Source: JAGHKQ01 sp041920565
GTDB taxonomy: Bacteria > Bacillota > Bacilli > Bacillales > Bacillaceae_G
Assembly: GCA_041920565.1 (NCBI GenBank)
Contig: JBHGXS010000067.1
Span: forward strand, 124,001-188,000
Length of the DNA: 64,000 nucleotides
Direction: 5' to 3'
The notes under the pieces are model-generated. The model was not told the origin of the DNA. It saw nothing but the letters and a program-made list of their open reading frames with translations, and did no database searches. Below are positions 52,082-60,762 of this stretch, piece by piece. Position 1 is the stretch's first letter. Each line of letters starts with the position of its first letter. Both the position numbers and the translations under genes were made by a program.

Positions 52082-52189
52082 TGAGAACCACTCCCCCTTC
52101 CCAAGAAAAGTCATCTATATTAAGTATGTTCATATTCGGTCTATGTGATAAAGAAACGGGCATTCGCTCTTGTGGACGAATGCCTTGAT

Positions 52190-52275
52190 TCATTGGCTAG
52201 CATTTCTGCCTGCGTGCGGAAATGCTTTTTCTCGTTGGTGTCTAACTTTTTCATCCAGCTTCCATCTGAAAAATA
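52190..52275. repeat. Hairpin repeat with CTAGCATTTC, copy 2, in tdk-rpmE gap
   Basis: CTAGCATTTCTGCC...GCGGAAATGCTTTTT forms an 8-bp stem (AGCATTTC/GAAATGCT) and resembles 11530-11570. GGATGAAAAAGTT occurs on its complement. The rest of 52276-52410 shows no gene. Confidence 0.45.
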
Positions 52276-52411
52276 ACCTTCCCCATCGCATTGCTAAAAA
52301 GCAGCTTTGGTGGAAGAACGCTTCCAGGGTAAACTGCACCGCACGGCTTGTGTACGGGACGTTTTCCAGAGGGAGCCAGGCGGGATGAAAAAGCTTTTCT
52401 TATCATTCCGC

Positions 52412-52452
52412 AAAAAAAGCAGGCAAGCGGATAAGCACTTGCCTGCTTTTTT
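52412..52452 (-). terminator. Terminator of rpmE2
   Basis: AAAAGCAGGCAAG/CTTGCCTGCTTTT, a perfect 13-bp stem with a 10-base loop and flanking T run on the minus strand. Confidence 0.9.
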
Positions 52453-52455
52453 ATA

Positions 52456-52701
52456 TTACTTAAGGCCGTATTTTTTGTTAAACTTATCTACGCGTCCAGC
52501 AGCTGTAGCAAACTTCTGACGTCCTGTGTAGAACGGGTGAGAATCAGAACTGATTTCCACTTTGATTAGTGGATAAGTGTTTCCGTCTTCCCAATCGATA
52601 GTTTCGCTGGAGTTCATTGTAGAACCGCTTAAGAATTTAAAGCCTGTGTTCACATCCATGAATACAACCTTTTTGTAGTTTGGATGAATTCCTGCTCTCA
52701 T
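52456..52701 (-). CDS. rpmE2: 50S ribosomal protein L31 type B
   Basis: 81 residues (MRAGIHPNYKKVVFMDVNTGFKFLSGSTM... HPFYTGRQKFATAAGRVDKFNKKYG). The zinc-binding Cys residues of type A L31 are absent, so this is the zinc-independent type B form, though it occupies the rho-adjacent rpmE locus. Start at 52701; the upstream MKR adds a few unsupported residues. Confidence 0.93.
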   Translation of the reverse strand: MRAGIHPNYKKVVFMDVNTGFKFLSGSTMNSSETIDWEDGNTYPLIKVEISSDSHPFYTGRQKFATAAGRVDKFNKKYGLK

Positions 52702-52843
52702 TCTTTTCATCTCCTTCCGCCCTGAATCATTTTCGAAACAGAGTTTTCATACTGGCTAGAATCATTTCTAGTAGTGATGAAACACACATGATGAAATTAT
52801 AACAAGGCTTTATTTTTTTTGCAACTGCCTATTTATGGTTTCC

Positions 52844-54115
52844 TTACTTCGTCGTTACGACACCTTTTCTCTCTTCGTTAATCTTTTGGAAAAACTCATC
52901 GTTTGATTTTGTAGTGCGCAACGTGCGCAAGAATCGCTCTGTAAAATCAGGGGTATCCGTCATAGCTTTGCGGATAGCCCACAGCTTGTCTAAATTGTCC
53001 TTTGGCACTAACAACTCTTCTTTACGCGTACCGGAACGGCGAATGTCGATTGCCGGGAAGATACGTCGTTCAGCCAAGGAACGATCTAAGTGAAGCTCCA
53101 TGTTCCCTGTTCCCTTAAACTCTTCATAAATCACATCATCCATACGAGAGCCAGTATCGACAAGCGCTGTCGCTAAGATAGTTAAGCTGCCGCCTTCTTC
53201 AATATTACGTGCAGCCCCAAAGAAACGCTTCGGGCGATGGAATGCAGCCGGGTCGATACCGCCGGATAATGTACGGCCGCTTGGCGGAATGACAAGGTTG
53301 TAAGCACGTGCTAAACGCGTAATACTATCCATAAGAATAATTACGTCTTTTTTGTGCTCTACAAGACGCATCGCACGTTCTAATACAAGTTCCGCCACCT
53401 TAATATGATTTTCTGGCACTTCGTCAAACGTTGAGCTTACAACGTCCCCTTGTACAGAGCGTTCGATGTCTGTTACTTCTTCTGGACGTTCGTCAATCAA
53501 TAATACAATCAATTCTGCTTCTGGATGATTTGTCGTAATGCTGTGAGCGATTTCTTTTAACAGCATGGTTTTCCCCGCTTTTGGAGGAGCGACAATCAAC
53601 CCGCGCTGTCCGAATCCGATCGGCGAAATTAAATCGATGATACGAGTGGAAAGATTGTTCGGTTCTGTTTCCAATTTCATTTGACGATTTGGATAAAGCG
53701 GAGTTAATCCAGGGAAGTGAACACGTTCTTTCGCAGATTCCGGGTCATCCCCGTTGACAGCCTCTACTTGCAAAAGTCCAAAATAACGCTCATTTTCCTT
53801 CGGCTTTCGAACCTTTCCGGAAACTTTATCTCCGTTGCGCAGGTCGAAGCGGCGAATTTGAGAGGCAGAAATATAAATATCTTCTGAGCTTGGCGAGTAG
53901 TTGATTGGACGTAAAAAGCCAAAACCTTCAGATTGAATAATTTCAAGTACACCTTCCATAAAAAATAGACCGTCTTTTTCAGCTTGAGCTTTTAAGATTG
54001 CAAAAATAAGTTCTTTTTTGTTTAATTTGCTGTAATACGAGATTTTAAATTCCTTTGCGTGCTCGTAAAGCTCCTTTAATTTCATATTTTCTAATGCTGA
54101 TATTGTTAAACTCAT
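52844..54115 (-). CDS. rho: Transcription termination factor Rho
   Basis: RNA-dependent ATPase hexamer. 423 residues: N-terminal RNA-binding domain with DGLFFMEGVLEIIQSEGFGFLR, Walker A VAPPKAGKTMLL, Walker B VIILMDSITRLARAY. Standard Bacillus length without a long N-terminal insert. Confidence 0.96.
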   Translation of the reverse strand: MSLTISALENMKLKELYEHAKEFKISYYSKLNKKELIFAILKAQAEKDGLFFMEGVLEIIQSEGFGFLRPINYSPSSEDIYISASQIRRFDLRNGDKVSGKVRKPKENERYFGLLQVEAVNGDDPESAKERVHFPGLTPLYPNRQMKLETEPNNLSTRIIDLISPIGFGQRGLIVAPPKAGKTMLLKEIAHSITTNHPEAELIVLLIDERPEEVTDIERSVQGDVVSSTFDEVPENHIKVAELVLERAMRLVEHKKDVIILMDSITRLARAYNLVIPPSGRTLSGGIDPAAFHRPKRFFGAARNIEEGGSLTILATALVDTGSRMDDVIYEEFKGTGNMELHLDRSLAERRIFPAIDIRRSGTRKEELLVPKDNLDKLWAIRKAMTDTPDFTERFLRTLRTTKSNDEFFQKINEERKGVVTTK

Positions 54116-54236
54116 TCATACACCACACTTTAACTTATTCTCTTTTTTCATTGATTGGATTTTGATTTTGAAGTAGCGGAAGGTATTGTGTTAGGAAAGG
54201 TAATTCTCTCTTTATACAAGCAGCATAATATTCCCT

Positions 54237-54266
54237 ATTGTAACCTCTTTTTCTAGTTTTAATCAA
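54237..54266 (-). promoter_or_regulatory. Possible sigma-A promoter of rho
   Basis: Minus strand TTGATT (54266-54261), 18-base spacer, TACAAT (54242-54237), followed by a leader of about 120 bases to the rho ATG. Confidence 0.4.
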
Positions 54267-54302
54267 CTTTTTCTATGAGAAAAAAGCAGATGAATGCTTA
54301 AC

Positions 54303-54342
54303 AAAGAAGCAGCGAAGGCATTCACCTTCGCTTGCTTCTTTT
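54303..54342 (-). terminator. Terminator of glpX
   Basis: GAAGCAGCGAAGG and CCTTCGCTTGCTTC form a long stem with one bulge around CATTCA, followed on the minus strand by TTTGTT. Confidence 0.8.
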
Positions 54343-54343
54343 C

Positions 54344-55309
54344 TTATTTCATTACTAGATTCGGTTTTTTATGAAGACTGTGTCTTCCATCGATGAAACG
54401 CACCGTTCCTGATTTTGCACGCATAACGACAGAATGAGTCGTTCCTACTGTACCTTTAAATTGCACGCCGCGAAGAAGTTCTCCGTCTGTCACTCCCGTG
54501 GCAGCGAAAATAGCATCATCTCCGCGTACAAGATCTTCCATGCGAAGAACGCGATTTACATCAGCAATCCCCATATTTTTACAACGAATCAATTCTTCCT
54601 CGTTTTGCGGAAGAAGCTTGCCTTGAATTTCTCCACCTAAGCATTTGAGCGCCACTGCAGCCAGCACGCCCTCAGGTGCTCCTCCGGAACCAAATAAAAT
54701 ATCTACCCCTGTATGATCAAACGCAGTATTAATGGCTGCTGCCACATCTCCATCATTAATGAGCTTAATTCGAGCCCCCGCTTTTCGGATTTCTTCAATG
54801 ATGTGAGCATGGCGAGGACGATTCAGAATTGTTGCGACAACATCTTCTATGTCCTTTCCTTTTGCCTTTGCAACTGCACGAAGATTATCGATAATCGGCG
54901 CGTTAATATCAACGGCTCCCACAGCCTCCGGACCAACTGCAATTTTGTCCATATACATATCCGGAGCATGAAGAAGATTGCCGTGGTCTGCTACAGCAAT
55001 CACAGCAAGTGCGTTCCATCCGCCTGTTGCCACGATGTTTGTTCCTTCAAGCGGGTCAACGGCTACATCGACTCTCGGACCATATCCCGTGCCGAGCTTC
55101 TCACCGATGTACAGCATCGGAGCTTCATCCATTTCCCCTTCTCCTATAACAACTGTCCCCTTCATCGGAACTGTATCGAACACGTCACGCATTGCTGTTG
55201 TTGCTGCATCATCAGCTTCATCCTTTTTTCCCCGGCCCATCCAACGCGCTGCGGATAAAGCGGCTGCTTCCGTTACACGAACCAATTCCATCGATAAACT
55301 TCTTTCCAT
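54344..55309 (-). CDS. glpX: Class II fructose-1,6-bisphosphatase GlpX
   Basis: Gluconeogenic phosphatase, 321 residues. Metal site residues in GEGEMDEAPMLY and VDPLEGTN; GGAPEGV and VLRMEDLVRGDDA are conserved. Sits in a carbon-metabolism cluster with tal and fbaA. Confidence 0.94.
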   Translation of the reverse strand: MERSLSMELVRVTEAAALSAARWMGRGKKDEADDAATTAMRDVFDTVPMKGTVVIGEGEMDEAPMLYIGEKLGTGYGPRVDVAVDPLEGTNIVATGGWNALAVIAVADHGNLLHAPDMYMDKIAVGPEAVGAVDINAPIIDNLRAVAKAKGKDIEDVVATILNRPRHAHIIEEIRKAGARIKLINDGDVAAAINTAFDHTGVDILFGSGGAPEGVLAAVALKCLGGEIQGKLLPQNEEELIRCKNMGIADVNRVLRMEDLVRGDDAIFAATGVTDGELLRGVQFKGTVGTTHSVVMRAKSGTVRFIDGRHSLHKKPNLVMK

Positions 55310-55332
55310 GAAAATTCCTCCCCCTATTAATA

Positions 55333-56619
55333 CTACGAATTTTGCATTTGCTCAATTTCTTGCTCTGTCATTCTCTCGCGCCAAATCTTGGCCCCTAAAC
55401 CGCGCAATTTATTTTCTAAATCTTCATAGCCGCGGTCGATGTGCTCCAAGCCGGTAATTTCCGTAATGCCGTCTGCCATCAAGCCTGCTATCACTAAGGC
55501 TGCGCCGGCACGAAGGTCACTTGCTTTTACTTTGGCTCCTTGTAACGAAACAGGTCCCGTTACAATGGCAGAACGACCTTCGACCTTCATCTTCGCATTC
55601 ATTCTTCTTAGCTCATCAATATGCTTAAAGCGCGCACCATAAATGGTATCTGTTACAACACCCGTTCCATGAGCTTTCGTCAGCAGGGCGGTAAACGGCT
55701 GCTGTAAATCTGTTGCAAATCCTGGATATACGAGCGTTTTGACATCTACTGTTTTCAATTCATTGCCGCCTCTGACTACCACTTGGTCATCATAGGTCTC
55801 AATCTGCACCTTCATTTCGCGCAGCTTGGCAATGACTGACTCTAAATGCTGCGGGATAACATTGTCAATGGTAATTTCTTTTCCTATCGCCGCTGCCATA
55901 ATCATAAACGTTCCGGCTTCAATGCGGTCAGGAATGATAGAGTGATAACACCCTTTTAAAGAATCTACCCCGTCGATTCGAATGACGTCTGTTCCCGCTC
56001 CTTTTATACGTGCTCCCATACTTGTAAGCAGCGTAGCCACATCGATGATTTCCGGTTCTTTTGCCGCATTCTCGATAATGGTTCTCCCTTTTGCACGAAC
56101 TGCTGCGAGCATAATATTAATGGTCGCTCCTACACTCACGACGTCTAAATAAATACGAGCACCGCGCAGCTCATCTGCACGAAGATAAATTGCCCCCTGC
56201 TCATTTGTTATAGTTGCTCCTAACGCTTCAAATCCTTTAATATGCTGGTCAATTGGACGAGGTCCTAAATGGCAGCCTCCCGGCAAACCGATCACCGCTT
56301 TTTTGAAACGCCCGAGCATGGCTCCCATCAGATAATAGGATGCACGAAGCTTTTTTACTTTTCCGTTCGGTAATGGCATAGCCACCATTTTCGACGGATC
56401 GACTGTCATTTCTTGGCCATTAAATGTAACAGCCCCACCGATTTCTTCAAGCAAATCCCCCAATATGTTAACATCAGAGATATTCGGAATCCCGCCGATT
56501 GTCACAGGTGTCTCTGCTAAGATAGTTGCAGGAATGAGAGCCACGGCGCTGTTCTTTGCGCCGCTGACTCGAATCGAACCGTTAAGGGCATGTCCTCCCT
56601 CAATAATTAACTTTTCCAT
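55333..56619 (-). CDS. murAB: UDP-N-acetylglucosamine 1-carboxyvinyltransferase MurAB (MurZ)
   Basis: Second MurA paralogue, 428 residues (MEKLIIEGGHALNGSIRVSGAKNSAVALIPA), with catalytic Cys loop AVIGLPGGCHLGPRPIDQHIKGFEALGA. Its position between glpX and tal is that of B. subtilis murAB (murZ). Confidence 0.94.
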   Translation of the reverse strand: MEKLIIEGGHALNGSIRVSGAKNSAVALIPATILAETPVTIGGIPNISDVNILGDLLEEIGGAVTFNGQEMTVDPSKMVAMPLPNGKVKKLRASYYLMGAMLGRFKKAVIGLPGGCHLGPRPIDQHIKGFEALGATITNEQGAIYLRADELRGARIYLDVVSVGATINIMLAAVRAKGRTIIENAAKEPEIIDVATLLTSMGARIKGAGTDVIRIDGVDSLKGCYHSIIPDRIEAGTFMIMAAAIGKEITIDNVIPQHLESVIAKLREMKVQIETYDDQVVVRGGNELKTVDVKTLVYPGFATDLQQPFTALLTKAHGTGVVTDTIYGARFKHIDELRRMNAKMKVEGRSAIVTGPVSLQGAKVKASDLRAGAALVIAGLMADGITEITGLEHIDRGYEDLENKLRGLGAKIWRERMTEQEIEQMQNS

Positions 56620-56664
56620 TATATGCTCCCTTCCAGCAAAAACTATACAATCACTTTTAATGGA

Positions 56665-57309
56665 TTAACCACGATTGTTCCAGTCGTTTAAGAACTGCTC
56701 AATTCCTTTGTCTGTGAGCGGGTGCTTCATAAGCTGCAAAAATACTTTATATGGAATCGTCGCAATGTGTGCTCCGCGCAAAGCTGCTTCTGTCACATGA
56801 ATCGGGTGACGAACAGACGCAGCGATGATTTCTGTTTTAATATTATGCTGAATAAAGATGGAAGCGATAGTATCGATCAGATTAAGCCCATCTTGTCCAA
56901 TATCGTCTAAACGCCCTAAAAACGGTGAAACATAAGTAGCGCCTGCACGCGCAGCTAATAACGCTTGGTTTGCATTGAAAATTAACGTAACGTTTGTTTT
57001 AATTCCTAATTCGCTGAATGCTTTTACCGCCTTCAAGCCGTCTGGAGTCATTGGAACTTTTACCGTAATGTTCGGAGCGATGGCAGCCAGTTCTTTTCCT
57101 TCTTCAATCATTTCTTCCGCTTTTGTTGCAATAACTTCCGCACTTACAGAACCGCTTACCTCTTGCGCAATTTCACGTAAGCGATCATGAAACGAAACTC
57201 CCTTTTCCTTCGCAACAAGACTTGGGTTCGTTGTTACACCTGCCAAGATTCCCATGCTGTTAATTTCTTTAATCTCTTCCAGGTTTGCGGTGTCGATGAA
57301 AAACTTCAT
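56665..57309 (-). CDS. tal: Transaldolase (Fsa-like, YwjH)
   Basis: 214 residues of the small transaldolase/fructose-6-phosphate aldolase subfamily; Schiff-base Lys in NITVKVPMTPDGLKAVKAF and Asp in FFIDTANLEEIKEI. Links pentose phosphates to glycolysis. Confidence 0.93.
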   Translation of the reverse strand: MKFFIDTANLEEIKEINSMGILAGVTTNPSLVAKEKGVSFHDRLREIAQEVSGSVSAEVIATKAEEMIEEGKELAAIAPNITVKVPMTPDGLKAVKAFSELGIKTNVTLIFNANQALLAARAGATYVSPFLGRLDDIGQDGLNLIDTIASIFIQHNIKTEIIAASVRHPIHVTEAALRGAHIATIPYKVFLQLMKHPLTDKGIEQFLNDWNNRG

Positions 57310-57444
57310 AATAAAATCCTCCTTAAATGAATGTCTATATACTATCCCCTATTATTTTGTTCTCCTCAACCTTTTTCGATGCTTATAGCGGCTTTTCCTA
57401 TGTCCTTGTCTATTTTTGTAAAATGGTGACGTTTACATTATACA

Positions 57445-57480
57445 ACGAAATGAAACCGTCTAAAAGTCTAGACGGTTTCA
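57445..57480 (-). terminator. Terminator of fbaA
   Basis: GAAACCGTCT/AGACGGTTTC stem (57452-57461 and 57470-57479), continued by the palindromic TCTAGA-like loop; the T tract (ATTTCGTTG) is weak. Confidence 0.7.
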
Positions 57481-57503
57481 TTTAAGTTTTTGAATATTAC
57501 TAA

Positions 57504-58364
57504 TTAAAATGCTTTTCCGTTGGAACCGAACTCACGGATTTTACCAATTACCGTTTGCTTGATCGCTTCACGGCCTGGTCCGATGTATTTACGAGGATCG
57601 TAAACTTTTGGATCGTTATTTAATACTTCACGAACCGCTTTTGTAAACGCAATTTGGTTTTCAGTGTTTACGTTGATTTTAGACGTACCTAAAGAAATCG
57701 CTCTTTCGATATCATGAGTCGGAATACCAGTGCCTCCGTGCAATACTAATGGTACACCAGTTAAGTCGCGAACTTGCTCCATTTCTTTGAAGCCTAAGTT
57801 TGGTTCACCTTTGTAAGGACCGTGAACGGAACCTAATGCCGGCGCTAAGCAATCAACACCAGTGCGTTTTACAAGCTCTGCACACTCGTTTGGATCAGCG
57901 TAGATTACACCTTCAGCCACTACATCGTCTTCTTGACCGCCAACTGTACCTAATTCCGCTTCAACAGATACGTTGCGCTCATGAGCATATTGTACTACTT
58001 TTGAAGTAGTTTCTACGTTTTCTTCAAACGGATGGTGAGAAGCGTCAATCATAACAGATGTAAAGCCTGCATCGATTGCTTCTTTACATTTTTCGAAGCT
58101 GGAACCGTGGTCTAAGTGGATTGCCACAGGAACTGTAATCTTCATATCTTCCATTAATCCTTTAACCATCATAACAGTAGTTTTGAAACCGCCCATATGA
58201 CGAGCAGCGCCTTCAGATACGCCAAGGATAACAGGAGATTTTTCTTCTTCTGCAGCAGCTAAAATCGCTTGTGTCCATTCTAAGTTATTGATGTTGAATT
58301 GACCTACCGCATACTTACCTTCCAATGCTTTATTCAGCATTTCTTTCATTGAAACTAAAGGCAT
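57504..58364 (-). CDS. fbaA: Class II fructose-bisphosphate aldolase
   Basis: Zn-dependent aldolase, 286 residues: catalytic Asp and His in PVAIHLDHGSSFEKC, zinc-binding VEAELGTVGG and HGGTGIP. Glycolysis and gluconeogenesis. Confidence 0.95.
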   Translation of the reverse strand: MPLVSMKEMLNKALEGKYAVGQFNINNLEWTQAILAAAEEEKSPVILGVSEGAARHMGGFKTTVMMVKGLMEDMKITVPVAIHLDHGSSFEKCKEAIDAGFTSVMIDASHHPFEENVETTSKVVQYAHERNVSVEAELGTVGGQEDDVVAEGVIYADPNECAELVKRTGVDCLAPALGSVHGPYKGEPNLGFKEMEQVRDLTGVPLVLHGGTGIPTHDIERAISLGTSKINVNTENQIAFTKAVREVLNNDPKVYDPRKYIGPGREAIKQTVIGKIREFGSNGKAF

Positions 58365-58583
58365 GGTGAATCCTCCTTATAACAAGACCATTTTTTATCC
58401 GATAAGTTCTTATCAAATGGTAGTATGACCATCGCTAGAAAAGATATGTAACGAAAACATACCGGACAATTTTCTACATTTCATAGCATACCAACTTGGC
58501 CGAATAATCTCAACCAAATTCACTTGCAAACCTTGAAATGAAAGCGTTTTTCTAAAAATTTTTTCTAAAATTGTCACATACCA

Positions 58584-58952
58584 TTATGCATTTACGGCTA
58601 CTTCATTGCGCACCGCTTTACGAATCTCATCAATATCAAACGGTTTCGCAAAGTGAGATAACGCCCCCAATTCCTTTGCTTCTTGAATCATGTCCAGCTC
58701 ACCGTAAGCCGTCATTAAAATGACTTTAATATCTTTATCAATTTCTTTGACTCTCTTTAAAATTTCAATGCCGTCCATTCCCGGAATCTTCATATCTAAA
58801 ATCACTAGATCCGGACGATCCTTTTTTACAATATCAATCGCTTGAAATCCATTTGCAGCTTGATATGTTTGATAACCCTCTTTTTGAAATACTTCGTTCA
58901 ACAAAATACGAATGCCGTATTGGTCGTCTACAATCAAAATCTTTCCGGCCAT
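58584..58952 (-). CDS. spo0F: Sporulation phosphorelay response regulator Spo0F
   Basis: Single-domain receiver, 122 residues, taking phosphate from sensor kinases and passing it to Spo0B. Acidic pocket in ILIVDDQYGIRILLNEVF, phospho-acceptor Asp in LVILDMKIPGMDGIEILK, Thr in ILMTAYGELDMIQEAKELG and Lys in SHFAKPFDIDEI. Start at 58952 has GGAAGG 9 bases upstream; the frame to 58973 adds MMGRMGQ. Confidence 0.95.
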   Translation of the reverse strand: MAGKILIVDDQYGIRILLNEVFQKEGYQTYQAANGFQAIDIVKKDRPDLVILDMKIPGMDGIEILKRVKEIDKDIKVILMTAYGELDMIQEAKELGALSHFAKPFDIDEIRKAVRNEVAVNA

Positions 58953-59018
58953 TTGCCCCATCCTTCCCATCATTGTTCTATTTTATTTTTGTAGTTTCCC
59001 CAAATATACTACCCAAAT

Positions 59019-59048
59019 TATTTCTTTATACGTTGTTTTTTTTCCTGC
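59019..59048 (-). promoter_or_regulatory. Putative sigma-H promoter of spo0F
   Basis: Minus strand GCAGGAAAA (59048-59040), 12-base spacer, AAAGAAATA (59027-59019) match RNAGGAWWW-N11-12-RNNGAATWW with one mismatch. spo0F is sigma-H dependent in B. subtilis. Confidence 0.6.
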
Positions 59049-59092
59049 TTTCTGCAAAATTTCGCCTTTTTCTCAAAAATGTTTATAATTGA

Positions 59093-59099
59093 TGTCGAA
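59093..59099 (+). promoter_or_regulatory. Spo0A box in the spo0F-ywjG divergent region
   Basis: TGTCGAA, the perfect 0A-box core, lies 45 bases upstream of the spo0F -35 and between a TATAAT (59084-59089) and the ywjG start. It could activate spo0F and repress ywjG. Confidence 0.5.
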
Positions 59100-59120
59100 G
59101 AATGAAAAGGAGGGAACCTC

Positions 59121-59648
59121 GTGTTAAAGATATTTTCCACACAATTAACCGGCTACTTCAAACGGATTGCCGAGCAAGAAGAATTGAATTTAGAAGACGG
59201 AGCAAGGTTATTGGCGCAAGCGCTTATCGGCCACGGCTCTGTTTACATACACGGAACAAAAGAAATGCAAGCTGTCGTCTTTGAAGCAACGATGGGGGAA
59301 GAACCGCTTCAAGGAGCAAAACCGCTGTTCACAAATGGGGAAATGGCTGACATTACACCAGCTGACCGCGTTCTCTTATTCAGCCGTTTTTCTACAGATG
59401 AGGAGGCAGTGTCGTTAGCCAAACAGCTGCAGAAGGAAGGAATATCTATTGTCGGCGTATCTGCTTTAAAAGATGGGGAAGAATCGCTGGACCAATATGT
59501 GGATGTCCATATCGATACAAAGTTAACAAAAGGACTCATTCCCGATGAGGACGGAACGCGCTATGGCTTCCCGAGCATTATGACTGCATTGTTTGCTTAC
59601 TACGGCTTAACCTTTACCATCAAAGAGATTTTGGCTGATTATGAATAA
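59121..59648 (+). CDS. ywjG: DUF2529 family protein YwjG
   Basis: 175 residues, SIS-like fold family (GHGSVYIHGTKEMQAVVFEA...). Starts at GTG with AAAAGGAGGG upstream. Divergent from spo0F as in B. subtilis. Function unknown. Confidence 0.85.
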   Translation: MLKIFSTQLTGYFKRIAEQEELNLEDGARLLAQALIGHGSVYIHGTKEMQAVVFEATMGEEPLQGAKPLFTNGEMADITPADRVLLFSRFSTDEEAVSLAKQLQKEGISIVGVSALKDGEESLDQYVDVHIDTKLTKGLIPDEDGTRYGFPSIMTALFAYYGLTFTIKEILADYE

Positions 59649-59650
59649 AA

Positions 59651-59678
59651 GCATCCTTCCCATGAAGGATGCTTTTTT
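59651..59678 (+). terminator. Terminator of ywjG
   Basis: GCATCCTT/AAGGATGC stem with loop CCCATG and six T residues. Confidence 0.88.
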
Positions 59679-59689
59679 AAGAAATCACA

Positions 59690-59950
59690 AACTCTTCTCT
59701 TTGCCACAGTGCCCAGCATGATGGCAGTTTTTTTATATGGAGACAAATATTCTGAAGCGCATCTTGTGTTTGGTGCAATTGTACACGGTTTTGGCGCAAT
59801 TATTTTAATTTCGTTCAATTGCACACGGTTTTGGTGCAATTATTGTGAATTTCATGCAATTGCACACAGTTTTAGCGCAATTATTGTGAATTTCGTGCAA
59901 TTGTACACGATTTTGGTGCAACTATTATTATTTCCATGCAATTCAACTGA
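59690..59950 (-). repeat. Phased AATTGCACC array, copy 5 (9 units), minus orientation
   Basis: Nine units read on the minus strand, with GCAA-type cores on the plus strand at 59775, 59797, 59815, 59837, 59857, 59877, 59897, 59918 and 59938 (mean spacing 20.4). Two unit types alternate: AATTGCACGAAATTCACAAT and AATTGCGCCAAAACCGTGTAC. The tail ACACAAGATGCGCTTCAG, AATATTTGTCTCCATA runs into the ywjG terminator, matching the tail of copy 3. Confidence 0.88.
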
Positions 59951-59962
59951 AAATCCTGCGGA

Positions 59963-59996
59963 GAAAAAGGGCGGGGCACAGGGGTATACCCGTGCT
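59963..59996 (-). terminator. Terminator of the beta-lactamase-like gene and array head
   Basis: Minus strand GAGCACGGGTATACCCCTGTGC hairpin with one bulge, then CCCGCCCTTTTT. Its GAGCACGGGTA sequence is shared with the terminator at 45829. Confidence 0.75.
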
Positions 59997-60005
59997 CGGT
60001 TTTTC

Positions 60006-60761
60006 TTATGAAACAAGATATTCTGCAATTCGCTTGCCGATCTGCGCTTGCACATAATTTGTGTAAGTATCATCTTTGACACCGGAGCAGAGAAGTGCAG
60101 CATAAATGACGCGGTTGTCAGCTTGAAAACGAGCAGCGTCATGCACCACGCCTTGTAATCCGCCCGTTTTGTTTGCAATCGTCACCCGGGTTTCATATTC
60201 CAGCAATCCAGGCAATTTTTCACGAAACTGCTGCTCGAGAAGCAGCTTGTAAAACGGCTCTCATAAAGGTGAGGCGTCCATATCGCGAAGCAGCTTTACC
60301 ATATCCCGGGCTGTTGTTAAGTTGTCACCCCCTGCTTCTTTTTAGTCTTGCATCATGTATCGGTTTAATTCTGTGTTCACAAGCCCTAATTCTTTTATCG
60401 TGTGCTGTATGCTGGCCATCCCCGCTTTTTCAATGGCCCAGTTCGTAGCATCATTATCCGAAACCGTGATCATAAGCGTCAACAGGTCCTTAGCAGTTAA
60501 AACGGTTTCCTTAGCAAACGAAGCGGCGATTCCGCTTCCCTTTACTTTGCCAAGAGAAGCGCAAGAAATCTGTTCTTGCAAATCAAACGTCCCTTGTTCC
60601 GCCTGCAGTAAGGCTGTTGCTAAAATCGGCAGCTTGATTAAGCTGGCTGGCCGATGAACCAAGCCGCTTTGATAGTGGTACGTTACTTCTCCTTCCAATG
60701 CAAGACTGACCGTTCCGTTCATTTTTCCAAGAAGCTGCTCAATATCTTGTATAAATGACAT
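60006..60761 (-). pseudogene. Beta-lactamase-like serine hydrolase with two in-frame stops
   Basis: Class A beta-lactamase/PBP-like fold in one continuous frame: SxxK as ASLIKLPI, SDN as TVSDNDATNWA, KTG as TIANKTGGLQGVVHDAA. The frame is broken by TAA at about 60345 (after RYMMQD) and TGA at about 60260 (after DMDASPL), with coherent homology on both sides. It starts one base after the YkfC-like stop (TAAGATG), so it was coupled to it. All active-site motifs survive, suggesting recent loss. Confidence 0.85.
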
Positions 60762-60762
60762 C

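Noticed and set aside
58528..58545. Catabolite-responsive element upstream of fbaA
   Set aside because: TGAAAGCGTTTTTC matches the left half but lacks the right-hand CA of the cre consensus.
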